Assembly: GCA_040005635.1 (NCBI GenBank) | Contig: JBDTYM010000052.1 | Span: forward strand, 1 to 28,932 | From: Dokdonella_A sp040005635 | Lineage (GTDB): Bacteria; Pseudomonadota; Gammaproteobacteria; Xanthomonadales; Rhodanobacteraceae | Length of the DNA stretch: 28,932 nucleotides | Direction of reading: 5' to 3' | Part shown: in pieces, positions 8,444-15,875 of the stretch | How the letters are laid out: each line of letters starts with the position of its first letter | Position numbering within the stretch: the first letter of the stretch is position 1 | The notes under the pieces: generated by a model | The model's input: the letters and a program-made list of their open reading frames with translations, nothing else | What the model was told of the DNA's origin: nothing | Databases searched by the model: none | Position numbers and translations under genes: made by a program

Positions 8444-8595
8444 TTCGATTCCTTCGCTACTGGAAGCGCGACGAGCCCGCCGGCAACCTGCGTGCCGAGC
8501 GCCGCAGCGGGTAAATTGTCGCCATGGCGCAGGCTGACGAAGCGTTCTATCGGCAAAAACACGCAGCCGCCTCGTGCTCCGAATGACTCATTCAT
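8440..8595 (-). CDS. Small ORF of 51 codons tiling the lolC-lolD gap, function unknown
   Basis: The frame opens with ATG at 8595 inside the last codons of lolC (ATGAATGA, where the final TGA is the lolC stop) and closes with a TGA that overlaps the lolD start (ATGA). It thus fills exactly the space between the two Lol genes, with stop-start overlaps at both ends, the usual mark of translational coupling. The product begins 'MNESFGARGGCVFLPIERF', has one cysteine at residue 11, an alanine/glycine-rich middle and ends in 'VAKESK'. I see no signal peptide, membrane helix or known domain. There is no good Shine-Dalgarno before its ATG, so it would depend on reinitiation after lolC. It may be a real small protein, or simply an open frame that keeps ribosomes moving from lolC to lolD. 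Confidence 0.45.
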   Translation of the reverse strand: MNESFGARGGCVFLPIERFVSLRHGDNLPAAALGTQVAGGLVALPVAKESK

Positions 8596-9844
8596 AGCGC
8601 AGCGCTGCCGCCGGATCCGTCTTCGCCGCGCGCCGTGCCGGATACAAGGTCGCCACGGTGCAGAACACGAACGCGGTGAGTGCGATCCAGATCACGTCGG
8701 GCCAGTGCAGGTCGCTCGGCAGTTCGCTGATGTAGTAGACGTCCGGCGACAGGAACACGACATGGAAGGTCTGTTCGATCCAGTGCACGATCGCGGCAAG
8801 ATTCAGCGACAGCAGCACGCCGAAGAACACGCCGAGGGCGATGCCGAGCGAACCGACCATCACGCCCTGCACCATGAAGGTGCCCATCACGCTGCGCGGA
8901 CTCTGACCGAGCGTGCGCAGGATCGCGATGTCGGCCTGCTTGTCCTGCACCAGCATGACGAGGGTCGAGACGAGGTTGAAGGCGGCGACCGCGACGATCA
9001 GCGAGAGGATCAGGAACATCACCTTCTTCTCCATCGCGACCGCCTTGAAGAAGTTGCTGTGCCCCTGCATCCAGTCGGTGACTCGGTAGTATTCGGAGCC
9101 GAGGCTGTCGGCGAGATTCTGCGCAAGTTCGCGGCCCACTGCGTACGCCTGGAACATGTCGTCGAGCTTCAAGCGGATGCCGGTCGGGCCGGCCAGCCGG
9201 TACAGCGTTTCGGCATCCTGCATCTGCAGGATCGCCAGGCCCGAGTCGTATTCCTGCATGCCAGCCTCGAAGAGGCCGACCACGGTAAATCGTTTCGTGC
9301 GTGGAATGGCGCCGATGGGCGTCGCACTGAATTCGGGCGCGAACACGGTAACCATGTCGCCGACGCCGACGCCGAGCGTCATCGCCAGTTCCTTGCCGAG
9401 CACGATGCCGAACTTGCCCGCAACGAGGTCCGTCAGCTTGCCCTGCACCATGCGCTGGTCGATGTCGGACACCTTCGGCTCCAGCTCCGGCATCACGCCA
9501 CGGATGATCGCGCCGCTGACGCGCGAACCCTGCAGCATCGCCTGGCGCTCCACATACGGCGCTGCACCGAGCACGTGCTTGTTGTCGTAGGCGAGCTTCA
9601 AGGCCTGCGGCCAGTCGCGCACGCTGTCGTCGACGCCCTCGATGGTCGCGTGCGAGACCATGCCGAGAATGCGGTCCTTCAATTCCTTGTCGAACCCGTT
9701 CATCACCGAGATCACGGTGATCAGCGCGGTCACGCCGACCGCGATGCCGAGGATCGAGACCAGCGAAATGAACGAGATGAAGTGATTGCGCCGCTTTGCG
9801 CGCGTGTAACGCAGGCCGATGAAGACTTCGAGGGGACGGAACAT
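8588..9844 (-). CDS. lolC: Lipoprotein-releasing ABC transporter permease LolC/LolE family
   Basis: This is the membrane subunit of the Lol lipoprotein-release complex. The 418 residues have the MacB/LolC layout: one N-terminal helix in 'FISLVSILGIAVGVTALITV', a large periplasmic domain (about residues 50-265), then three C-terminal helices. The N-terminus 'PLEVFIGLRYTRAKRRNHFI' and the coupling region 'LRTLGQSPRSVMGTFMVQG' are classic for LolC/E, as is the ending 'PARRAAKTDPAAALRYE'. Only one permease gene is present here next to lolD, so the complex may use a homodimer of a LolF-like permease, or a second permease may lie elsewhere; the sequence cannot decide. The ATG at 9844 has only a weak upstream GGA. 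It follows ygfX after 95 bases. Confidence 0.94.
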   Translation of the reverse strand: MFRPLEVFIGLRYTRAKRRNHFISFISLVSILGIAVGVTALITVISVMNGFDKELKDRILGMVSHATIEGVDDSVRDWPQALKLAYDNKHVLGAAPYVERQAMLQGSRVSGAIIRGVMPELEPKVSDIDQRMVQGKLTDLVAGKFGIVLGKELAMTLGVGVGDMVTVFAPEFSATPIGAIPRTKRFTVVGLFEAGMQEYDSGLAILQMQDAETLYRLAGPTGIRLKLDDMFQAYAVGRELAQNLADSLGSEYYRVTDWMQGHSNFFKAVAMEKKVMFLILSLIVAVAAFNLVSTLVMLVQDKQADIAILRTLGQSPRSVMGTFMVQGVMVGSLGIALGVFFGVLLSLNLAAIVHWIEQTFHVVFLSPDVYYISELPSDLHWPDVIWIALTAFVFCTVATLYPARRAAKTDPAAALRYE

Positions 9845-9939
9845 GCGACGGGTAAATCCTTGTCGGCGCGGTGGCGGTCATCGGACCGCGAACGGCGGCG
9901 AGAGTGCCGCAAGCGCCCCGCCCCGGCAAGCGAGCATCG

Positions 9940-10365
9940 TTACTCGGCGTGTGCGACTTCGGCGCGTGCGAGCAGCAGGATCAGGCGCCGGCGTGTTTGC
10001 GCGTCGAGATTGTCCGGCGCCAGCACCATGCGAAAACGGGCGCGCGGGCCATAGCGGAAGCCGAGCGCGAGGAGTGCGCCGAGGTGCGCCTGCGAGATCA
10101 GCAGGGCCGCATGCTCCTCGCCGGCTGGATCGACCAGCACCCAGCCGGACGCGCGCCAGGCGATGCGGCGAAAGCGCGGCAGCAAGTGGCGCCGCAGCGC
10201 ACAGGCCCCGGCGACGAGTGCAAACAGGGACACGCCGATGCGCGCGATGACCGGCAGCGCGGTCAGCGACGGCGCCAGCACGGCCAAGGCCAGGACCCCG
10301 CAGCCGGCGCCGGCGATCCAGCGCGACGGCCGATAGTCAAAGGCGATGGTCGGCGCGGATTTCAC
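9940..10365 (-). CDS. ygfX: YgfX/CptA-like membrane protein
   Basis: The 141-residue protein has two adjacent membrane helices near the N-terminus (about residues 17-35 and 38-56) and a soluble C-terminal domain with 'SGWVLVDPAGEEHAALLISQ' and 'FRYGPRARFRMVLAPDNLD'. This is the YgfX layout; YgfX was described as the inner-membrane partner of SdhE (CptA/CptB), reported as a toxin-like inhibitor of cell division proteins, though its normal role is debated. The overall sequence is diverged, and the call relies heavily on its neighbour: it starts with GTG at 10365 inside the sdhE gene, 29 bases before the sdhE stop, so the two are translationally coupled exactly as in other gammaproteobacteria. 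Confidence 0.75.
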   Translation of the reverse strand: MKSAPTIAFDYRPSRWIAGAGCGVLALAVLAPSLTALPVIARIGVSLFALVAGACALRRHLLPRFRRIAWRASGWVLVDPAGEEHAALLISQAHLGALLALGFRYGPRARFRMVLAPDNLDAQTRRRLILLLARAEVAHAE

Positions 10366-10600
10366 GCACCAGCTCCAACAAGCGCGGATCGTCCGGGTCG
10401 TGCTTTCCGATCAGCCAATCCCACAAATCCGGGTCCTGCGCGTCGAGCAGGACGGAAAAATCCGCGAGCGTGCGCGCATCGGCACGGTCAGCATGGTCGT
10501 CGAGCCACTGCTGCAGCAGCCGATCCAGCTCACGCGTGCCGCGCCGGCAACGCCAGCGCAGGCGGCCTATCGTCGCCGCATCGTTCAACACCGATTCCAT
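10337..10600 (-). CDS. sdhE: FAD assembly factor SdhE (succinate dehydrogenase flavinylation)
   Basis: SdhE promotes covalent attachment of FAD to the histidine of SdhA. The 87-residue helical protein carries the family's functional motif RGxxE as 'RRGTRELD' (RGTRE at residues 20-24), which contacts the flavoprotein, and the conserved 'LLDAQDPDLWDWLIGKHDP' segment. Length is typical (about 85-90). It lies 49 bases downstream of sdhB in the same orientation and overlaps ygfX. Having the flavinylation factor in the sdh transcript ties its supply to its substrate. The eukaryotic counterpart is SDHAF2/Sdh5. Confidence 0.95.
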   Translation of the reverse strand: MESVLNDAATIGRLRWRCRRGTRELDRLLQQWLDDHADRADARTLADFSVLLDAQDPDLWDWLIGKHDPDDPRLLELVREIRADHRL

Positions 10601-10649
10601 CGGATGTGGAGCATTCCCGTGCCAGGTGTCCGTTCCGGCAAGCGCGCGC

Positions 10650-11438
10650 TCAGACGCCGTTGCGCTCGACGATCAGTTGCTTGATCTCGGCGATCGCCTT
10701 GGCCGGATTCAGACCCTTCGGACAGGTACGCGCGCAATTCATGATCGTGTGGCAGCGATACAGCTTGAACGGGTCCTCGAGCTCATCGAGGCGCGCGCCG
10801 GTGTCCTCGTCGCGCGAATCGACGATCCAGCGATACGCCTGCAGCAGGACGGCCGGGCCGAGGTAGCGCTCGCTGTTCCACCAGTAGCTCGGACACGAGG
10901 TCGTGCAGCAGGCGCACAGGATGCATTCGTACAGACCATCGAGCTTGGCGCGGTCCTGCTTGGATTGCAGACGCTCACGATCCGGCGGTGGCGGTGTTTC
11001 GGCACGCAGCCACGGCTTGACGGAAGCCAGTTGGGCATAGAAATGCGTGAGATCGGGCACCAGGTCCTTGACCACCGGCATATGCGGCAGCGGATAGACC
11101 TTGACGTCGCCGCTCGGGCAATCCTCGATCGCCTTGGTGCACGCCAGCGTATTGGTGCCATCGATGTTCATCGCGCAGGAGCCACAGATGCCTTCACGGC
11201 AGGAGCGACGGAACGTCAGCGTCGAATCGATCTCGTTCTTGATCTTGATCAATGCGTCGAGAACCATCGGCCCACAGGTCGCGAGGTCGACGTCGTAGGT
11301 ATCGACATGCGGGTTCTCGCCGTCTTCCGGCGTCCAGCGGTAGACGCGGAACGTGCGCACCTTCTGCGCATCGGGCTTGGCCGGGAAGTGCCTGCCGGCT
11401 TTGATCCTGGAGTTCTTGGGTAAGGTGAATTCGGCCAC
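10650..11438 (-). CDS. sdhB: Succinate dehydrogenase iron-sulfur subunit SdhB
   Basis: SdhB carries electrons from the FAD of SdhA to ubiquinone through three iron-sulfur centres. With the GTG start at 11438 it has 262 residues. The [2Fe-2S] ligands lie in 'CREGICGSCAMN' (Cys 80, 85, 88) plus Cys 100; the C-terminal centres use 'CILCACCTTSCPSYWW' (about 172-187) and 'CHTIMNCARTCPKGLNP' (229-245). All ligand cysteines are intact. GTG was chosen because AGGCGAGG lies just upstream and the protein then begins 'MAEFTLP', as relatives do; the longer open frame to 11489 would run into the REP-like element. A 183-base gap containing that element separates it from sdhA. Confidence 0.97.
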   Translation of the reverse strand: MAEFTLPKNSRIKAGRHFPAKPDAQKVRTFRVYRWTPEDGENPHVDTYDVDLATCGPMVLDALIKIKNEIDSTLTFRRSCREGICGSCAMNIDGTNTLACTKAIEDCPSGDVKVYPLPHMPVVKDLVPDLTHFYAQLASVKPWLRAETPPPPDRERLQSKQDRAKLDGLYECILCACCTTSCPSYWWNSERYLGPAVLLQAYRWIVDSRDEDTGARLDELEDPFKLYRCHTIMNCARTCPKGLNPAKAIAEIKQLIVERNGV

Positions 11439-11499
11439 GTTTGCCTCGCCTTTCGATTTTGCCCTATGTGCGTACGCACAGCCCATCAATCTTCGATGA

Positions 11500-11579
11500 C
11501 GTCATTCCCGCGAACGCGGGAATCCACTTCGATCTCAAGCGCTGGCTGGCAATGGATTCACGCTTGCGCGGAAACGACG
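11500..11579. repeat. REP-like palindromic repeat between sdhA and sdhB
   Basis: Two 27-base imperfect inverted copies, 11500-11526 and 11553-11579, match at 22 of 27 positions and flank a 26-base spacer. The outer ends read CGTCATTCCCGCG and CGCGGAAACGACG. This is the widespread 'CGTCATTCCCGCG...' dispersed palindrome, whose minus-strand translation gives the familiar 'SFPRKRES...WIPAFAGMT'. Each copy can also fold on itself (CCCGCGAACGCGGG at the first). It lies inside the sdh operon and may tune mRNA stability or termination between sdhA and sdhB. No RAYT transposase gene is in the window. Confidence 0.8.
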
Positions 11580-11621
11580 GCGAGAAACGCCCGACGCATC
11601 CCACGTCAACGCAACGCCTCA

Positions 11622-13409
11622 TCAATACACCCGCTTTTTCGGCGGCACCGGCTCCACGTCCGAGGTCAGCGTATTCATGTGCACCGGCCGGAAATCGAAC
11701 GCACACTTGCCCTTTTCGTCGACCGTGACCAGCGTGTGCTTCTGCCAGTTCACGTCGTCGCGATCCGGATAGTCCTCGCGCGCGTGCGCGCCGCGACTTT
11801 CGTGACGCTGTTCGGCCGAGTTGATCGTCGCGACCGCGTTGTAGAGCAGGTTGTGCAATTCGTAGGTCTCGATCAGATCCGAATTCCAGACCAGTGAACG
11901 ATCGGCGATCTTCACGTCCTCGAACGAAGCGAACACCTGCGCCATCTTGGCGACACCTTCCTGCAGCGTCTTTTCGGTGCGGAAAACGGCCGCGTCGGAT
12001 TGCATCGTCTTCTGCATCGTCGCGCGGATCTGCGCGGTCGGCGTCGAACCATTCGCGTTGCGCAGGCGATCGAGATTGGCGAGCGGCGCATCGCATACCG
12101 ATGTCGGCAGTTCCTTGTGCGGCTGACCGGGCTTGATCGTCGCCGCGCAGCGCTGCGCCACTGCGCGACCGAACACGACCAGATCGAGCAGCGAGTTCGA
12201 ACCAAGGCGGTTGGCTCCGTGCACCGACACGCAGGCCGCCTCGCCGATCGCGTACAGGCCGGGCACGACCGTATCCGGATCGCCGCCCACCTTGCGTACG
12301 ACCTCGCCGTGGTAGTTCGTCGGAACGCCACCCATGTTGTAGTGCACGGTCGGGATCACCGGGATCGGCTGCTTGGTCACATCGACGCCAGCGAAGATGC
12401 GCGCGCTTTCGGAAATGCCCGGCAGCTTCTCGTGCAGCACGTCGGCACCGAGGTGCATCAGGTTGAGATTGATATGGTCCTGCTGCTCGCCGACGCCGCG
12501 GCCTTCGCGGATCTCGATCGTCATCGAGCGCGAGACGACATCGCGCGAGGCGAGATCCTTCGCATTCGGCGCGTAGCGCTCCATGAAGCGCTCGCCGGCC
12601 GAGTTGGTCAGATAGCCACCCTCGCCGCGCGAGCCCTCGGTAATCAGGCAACCGGAGCCGTAGATGCCAGTCGGATGAAATTGCACGAATTCCATGTCCT
12701 GCAGCGGCAGGCCCGCACGCAGGGCGAGGCCACCACCGTCGCCGGTGCAGGTATGTGCCGAGGTCGCGCTGAAATACGCGCGGCCGTAGCCACCGGTCGC
12801 GAGCACGACGCCGTGCGCGCGGAACAAGTGCAGCGTGCCTTCGGCCATGTCGAGCGCGAGCACTCCGCGGCAGACGCCTTCGCTGTCGAAAATCAGGTCG
12901 AGCGCAAAATACTCGATGAAGAAGTGTGCGTCGTGTTTCAGCGACTGCTGATAGAGCGTATGCAGGATCGCGTGACCGGTACGGTCCGCCGCGGCGCAGG
13001 TACGCTGCGCGGTGCCCTTGCCGTAGTGCGTGGTCATGCCGCCGAACGGTCGCTGGTAGATCTTGCCCTCATCGGTGCGCGAGAACGGTACGCCGTAGTG
13101 TTCGAGCTCGATGATCGCCGCCGGCGCTTCCTTGCACATGTACTCGATCGCGTCCTGATCGCCGAGCCAGTCGGAACCCTTGATGGTGTCGTAGAAGTGG
13201 AAGCGCCAATCGTCCTCGCCCATGTTGCCGAGCGCGGCGGAGATGCCGCCCTGCGCCGCCACGGTGTGCGAGCGCGTCGGGAATACCTTGGTGATGCAGG
13301 CGGTCGAAAGGCCGGTCGCGGCGAGACCGAACGTCGCGCGCAGACCGGCCCCGCCAGCACCGACCACCACGATGTCGACCTTGTGTTCCTGGATTTTGTA
13401 GCTGTCCAT
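11622..13409 (-). CDS. sdhA: Succinate dehydrogenase flavoprotein subunit SdhA
   Basis: SdhA oxidises succinate to fumarate using covalently bound FAD. From the ATG at 13409 it has 595 residues, the normal length. The Rossmann motif 'VVVGAGGAGLRATFGLA' (14-30) is followed by the flavinylation site 'TRSHTVAAQGG', with His 48 as the FAD anchor. Further conserved blocks include 'QFHPTGIYGSGCLITEGSRG', 'GGVPTNYHGEV' and 'ACVSVHGANRLGSNSLLDLV'. The active-site 'SREGRGVG'-type segment appears as 'EIREGRGVG'. An open frame extends upstream to 13805 but is out-of-frame sdhD sequence and is rejected. It lies five bases after sdhD and is served by SdhE and probably by the SDHAF4-like protein encoded in the same cluster. 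Confidence 0.97.
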   Translation of the reverse strand: MDSYKIQEHKVDIVVVGAGGAGLRATFGLAATGLSTACITKVFPTRSHTVAAQGGISAALGNMGEDDWRFHFYDTIKGSDWLGDQDAIEYMCKEAPAAIIELEHYGVPFSRTDEGKIYQRPFGGMTTHYGKGTAQRTCAAADRTGHAILHTLYQQSLKHDAHFFIEYFALDLIFDSEGVCRGVLALDMAEGTLHLFRAHGVVLATGGYGRAYFSATSAHTCTGDGGGLALRAGLPLQDMEFVQFHPTGIYGSGCLITEGSRGEGGYLTNSAGERFMERYAPNAKDLASRDVVSRSMTIEIREGRGVGEQQDHINLNLMHLGADVLHEKLPGISESARIFAGVDVTKQPIPVIPTVHYNMGGVPTNYHGEVVRKVGGDPDTVVPGLYAIGEAACVSVHGANRLGSNSLLDLVVFGRAVAQRCAATIKPGQPHKELPTSVCDAPLANLDRLRNANGSTPTAQIRATMQKTMQSDAAVFRTEKTLQEGVAKMAQVFASFEDVKIADRSLVWNSDLIETYELHNLLYNAVATINSAEQRHESRGAHAREDYPDRDDVNWQKHTLVTVDEKGKCAFDFRPVHMNTLTSDVEPVPPKKRVY

Positions 13410-13414
13410 GTGAC

Positions 13415-13798
13415 TTAGCGTCCCAGCGCGATTCGGATGACGGCCAGCACGCTCGCGGCGGCGCCGAGGAAACAGAGGAACTTGACGGCGATCTGCAGCG
13501 TCCATTCGAGCCAGCGCGTATGCACGTAGTCCTCGATCACGACCTGCAGGCCGAGCTGGGCATGCCAGAAGATCGCAACGATGAAGGCGAGCATCAGCAC
13601 GGCATTGAACGGTTGCGCGATCAACGCGTGCGCCGCTGCATAGTCGCTGTGCAAGGCGCTCAGCACGATCCAGACGAACCACAGCGAGAGGAACATGAGC
13701 GCGACCGCGGTTACACGCTGCACGAGGAAGTGATGCACACCGTGCCTGGCCGAGCCGAGGCCGAGTGCCGTCTTCAGCGGACTGCGCAGGTCGCTCAT
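13415..13798 (-). CDS. sdhD: Succinate dehydrogenase membrane anchor subunit SdhD
   Basis: SdhD and SdhC anchor complex II in the inner membrane and form the quinone pocket. The 127 residues contain three helices (about 28-48, 64-84 and 104-124). Expected functional residues are visible in 'FWHAQLGLQVVIEDYVH': a histidine at 79 in the heme-ligand region and the Asp-Tyr pair at 90-91 that borders the quinone site in relatives. The ATG at 13798 overlaps the sdhC stop as ATGA, a translational-coupling arrangement; the sdhA start follows after five bases. The longer frame to 14377 is an out-of-frame extension over sdhC and is rejected. Confidence 0.94.
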   Translation of the reverse strand: MSDLRSPLKTALGLGSARHGVHHFLVQRVTAVALMFLSLWFVWIVLSALHSDYAAAHALIAQPFNAVLMLAFIVAIFWHAQLGLQVVIEDYVHTRWLEWTLQIAVKFLCFLGAAASVLAVIRIALGR

Positions 13799-14190
13799 GC
13801 GCCACCCCGCTGGGCGAACACGCAGGCCCAGACCAGTGCAGTCAACACCACGCTGCCGATGACGACGAGCCAGCCATTGCGCACGAATTGGGCCGGCAAG
13901 TAGCCGAGGCCAATATCCTGCAGCAAATGGCGAATGCCGTTGAGCAGGTGATAGGCGAGCGACCAGCTCCAGCCGAACAGCAGGAGCAGGCCGATCCACG
14001 AAGCGCAGAACGCCTGAACCTTCGCATATGACCCGGGGCCGGCAGCGAGTGCAACCAGCGCGATGCAGAGCAGGATCATCCCGGCCGCCAGCGCGATGCC
14101 GGTCGCGCGATGGACGATCGAGGTGACCATCTGGATCTGCCAGCGGTAGATTGTGATATGGGGGGATAACGGTCGCGCGGTGGCTGGCAT
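13795..14190 (-). CDS. sdhC: Succinate dehydrogenase cytochrome b556 subunit SdhC
   Basis: SdhC supplies a heme ligand and part of the ubiquinone site of complex II. From the ATG at 14190 it has 131 residues and begins 'MPATARPLSPHITIYRWQIQ', the standard SdhC opening. The quinone-site signature 'SIVHRATG' (24-31) and the heme motif 'HLLNGIRHLLQD' (His 81) are intact. Three membrane helices are apparent. A longer open frame to 14286 overlaps the preceding small gene, lacks the family start and was not chosen. The Shine-Dalgarno is weak. It leads the structural sdhCDAB genes, 62 bases after the SDHAF4-like gene. Confidence 0.95.
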   Translation of the reverse strand: MPATARPLSPHITIYRWQIQMVTSIVHRATGIALAAGMILLCIALVALAAGPGSYAKVQAFCASWIGLLLLFGWSWSLAYHLLNGIRHLLQDIGLGYLPAQFVRNGWLVVIGSVVLTALVWACVFAQRGGA

Positions 14191-14252
14191 GGCTGGCTCG
14201 TGCTGACGTTGTACAAATGCCGCAAGCCGCGCGTACGACGCGCGAGTTCGCA

Positions 14253-14429
14253 TCAGAAATCGATGCAGCGGCCGTTCTTTTCCCAATCCCCGTAGCGGGT
14301 CGGGTCCAGCCCCGATTCACGTCCACCGATCTCGGCCACGGATTCCGTCGACGGCTCTGGCACGTCGGTTTCGACACCTTCGGCAGAAGGCGTCGAGGAT
14401 TCGCTGGAGGGAGATTTGGGTATCGACAT
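14253..14429 (-). CDS. DUF1674 / SDHAF4-like succinate dehydrogenase assembly factor
   Basis: The 58-residue product has a low-complexity, Ser/Pro/Glu-rich first half and a conserved C-terminus: 'EIGGRESGLDPTRYGDWEKN' followed by 'GRCIDF'. This 'P-T-R-Y-G-D-W-E-x-x-G-R-x-x-D-F' ending is the signature of DUF1674, the family of eukaryotic SDHAF4/Sdh8, which binds flavinylated SdhA and helps it join SdhB while limiting oxidative damage. The role is inferred from the family and from its position 62 bases upstream of sdhC. The ATG at 14429 gives the family length; the frame opens further upstream to 14537 without support. It is the first gene of the sdh cluster, so both known SdhA chaperone types (SdhE and this one) flank the structural genes. 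Confidence 0.9.
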   Translation of the reverse strand: MSIPKSPSSESSTPSAEGVETDVPEPSTESVAEIGGRESGLDPTRYGDWEKNGRCIDF

Positions 14430-14610
14430 GGTGCAGTGCGGCGCGAAGGTTAAACCCAGCCGCGCAGGCTTACAACCACGGCGCGATGAAGAAGGCTTCA
14501 CGCCGAGGCGGCTGCAGCGCTCCTTTGCCGTCCGCATGAGCGGAAAATAGCGGTTCGGATGCGGGTGCTAAAGTCTTGAATTCCAGTTGCAAAGCAAGAC
14601 ATCCGTATCC
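14430..14610. promoter_or_regulatory. Divergent promoter region between the sdh cluster and ygfZ
   Basis: This 181-base gap must hold promoters for the leftward sdh run and for rightward ygfZ. I see no confident -35/-10 pair and no gene. A TTG at 14587 could extend ygfZ by eight codons. Confidence 0.5.
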
Positions 14611-15462
14611 ATGACACCGCTAGCCCAGCGACTCTGCCCCGCCGAACTGCTCGTCCTCGACGGCGCCGACGCGATCGCGTTCGCGCATGCCCAGTTCACC
14701 AGCCAGGTGAGCGCACTGGCCATCGGGTCGTGGCAATGGAGCGCGTGGCTCGATGCGCAGGGGCGCGCGCGCCACTTCTTCGCCTTGCTGCGCATGGATG
14801 CGACGCGCCTGCTCGCATGGCTGCCACTCGGGAACTCCGCCGACATGCACGCGGCGCTCACGCGTTTCGTATTCAGATCGAAGGTCACGCTGGATGCACT
14901 ACCGCGCTGGGCGCTGCACGCACTGCAGCCGTCCGACTTGTCCGAATCGATGTCCGCCCAGGATTTCGTCGCACATGAGCATGGCTATGCCCTGCTGCAG
15001 CCCGGTCCGACGAAGCGCATCGCATGGCTCGCGCCTTCGGACGAACACTTCGTCGTCGTCGATGCGCTTGCCGACTGGCGGCTACAGGACATTGCCGCGC
15101 GACTGCCGCTGCTGACGGCGGAATCGAGCGGCGAGTTCGTGCCGCAGGCGCTCGACCTCGAACGCTTCGATGCCATCCGCTTCGACAAGGGTTGCTACCC
15201 GGGCCAGGAGGTCGCGGCACGATTGCATTTTCGCGGCGGCAACAAGCGCCATCTGCATCGGGTGACGATTGCCGGTGCGCCACCGAAGTCGGGAACCCCG
15301 ATCGTCGCGAATGACGACGGCAGGGCGATCGGACAAGTCCTCTACTCGAGTGCGCTATCCGCACATGCGTGCGAGGCTATCGTCGTCATCGCGAATGCCA
15401 ATGGGGATGGCGCCAACTTCACGACCTCCACCGGCAGCTCCGTTCTCGTTATAAACGAATAG
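14611..15462 (+). CDS. ygfZ: Folate-binding iron-sulfur cluster maintenance protein YgfZ
   Basis: YgfZ is a tetrahydrofolate-binding protein related to the glycine-cleavage T-protein; it supports assembly or repair of certain Fe-S enzymes. The 283-residue product (from the ATG) carries the diagnostic motif K-G-C-Y-x-G-Q-E as 'KGCYPGQEVAAR' (193-204), including its essential cysteine. The N-terminal part has the 'FAHAQFTSQV' and 'SAWLDAQGRARHFFALLR' segments typical of the family. A TTG eight codons upstream is an alternative start; neither has a strong Shine-Dalgarno. It is divergent from the sdh cluster. In E. coli ygfZ is likewise adjacent to sdhE-ygfX, so the link between YgfZ, SdhE and the Fe-S enzyme complex II is kept here in a different arrangement. 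Confidence 0.93.
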   Translation: MTPLAQRLCPAELLVLDGADAIAFAHAQFTSQVSALAIGSWQWSAWLDAQGRARHFFALLRMDATRLLAWLPLGNSADMHAALTRFVFRSKVTLDALPRWALHALQPSDLSESMSAQDFVAHEHGYALLQPGPTKRIAWLAPSDEHFVVVDALADWRLQDIAARLPLLTAESSGEFVPQALDLERFDAIRFDKGCYPGQEVAARLHFRGGNKRHLHRVTIAGAPPKSGTPIVANDDGRAIGQVLYSSALSAHACEAIVVIANANGDGANFTTSTGSSVLVINE

Positions 15463-15617
15463 ACGTCTAGCCGTAAATACATCTATCCACATAAATCAAA
15501 CAAGTGCGATTTACAATTGGACACATAATCCGCTCCGAAGGCTTCCTTAGCCGCAACTGAACGAGGGGCGCTCATTAAGGGACAACCAGCACCCTTTTCG
15601 CGTAACCTCCGTCTCCG

Positions 15618-15643
15618 CGCTCTGCTCAGTCAGGGCGTTTTTT
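15618..15643 (+). terminator. Rho-independent terminator
   Basis: A 7-bp stem (CGCTCTG 15618-15624 / CAGGGCG 15631-15637, one G-T wobble) with a 6-base loop is followed directly by six T residues (15638-15643). It terminates a rightward transcript, either that of ygfZ or of a small RNA in the gap. Confidence 0.8.
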
Positions 15644-15687
15644 ATGCAACGAATTACTAACGATCGCATGGTTGCACTGCGGTCGAA

Positions 15688-15708
15688 GTCGGCGCAAAAA
15701 GCGCCGAC
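15688..15708. repeat. Perfect 8-bp hairpin, A5 loop
   Basis: GTCGGCGC and GCGCCGAC flank a loop of five A residues (T on the other strand). There is no T-tract after it on either strand, so it is not a standard terminator. Confidence 0.6.
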
Positions 15709-15854
15709 ACGTGGCACTAGAGTTGGAACGACTGCCGGGGTGGCAGACGTCCCCAACAGGCGTTGATCAGCGCGATCGATTTCGCGCGCGCGCCGCAGCT
15801 TCAATAACAGACGGTGGATGCACGGCGCGTTTTCTGCGCGCCACGGGATGTCCG

Positions 15855-15875
15855 TACGATCGATAACCGATCGTA
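15855..15875. repeat. Perfect 8-bp inverted repeat upstream of the wall hydrolase
   Basis: TACGATCG (15855-15862) and CGATCGTA (15868-15875) flank a 5-base spacer, 46 bases before the hydrolase start. The size and position would suit a dimeric regulator's operator, or a hairpin in the 5' leader. Confidence 0.5.

Noticed and set aside
5193..10054. Long plus-strand frames opposite comEC, lolD and lolC (including one of 821 codons at 7589-10054)
   Set aside because: Arg/His/Gln/Asp-rich antisense shadows typical of GC-rich genes; the minus-strand genes have complete family motifs.
11464..12651. 395-codon minus-strand frame containing 'SFPRKRES...WIPAFAGMT'
   Set aside because: It is sdhA read in the wrong frame, continued into the REP-like repeat; the peptide is the usual translation of that repeat.
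15688..15875. CRISPR or tandem array in the hairpin-rich gap
   Set aside because: The hairpins differ in sequence and spacing; no direct repeats with spacers are present.
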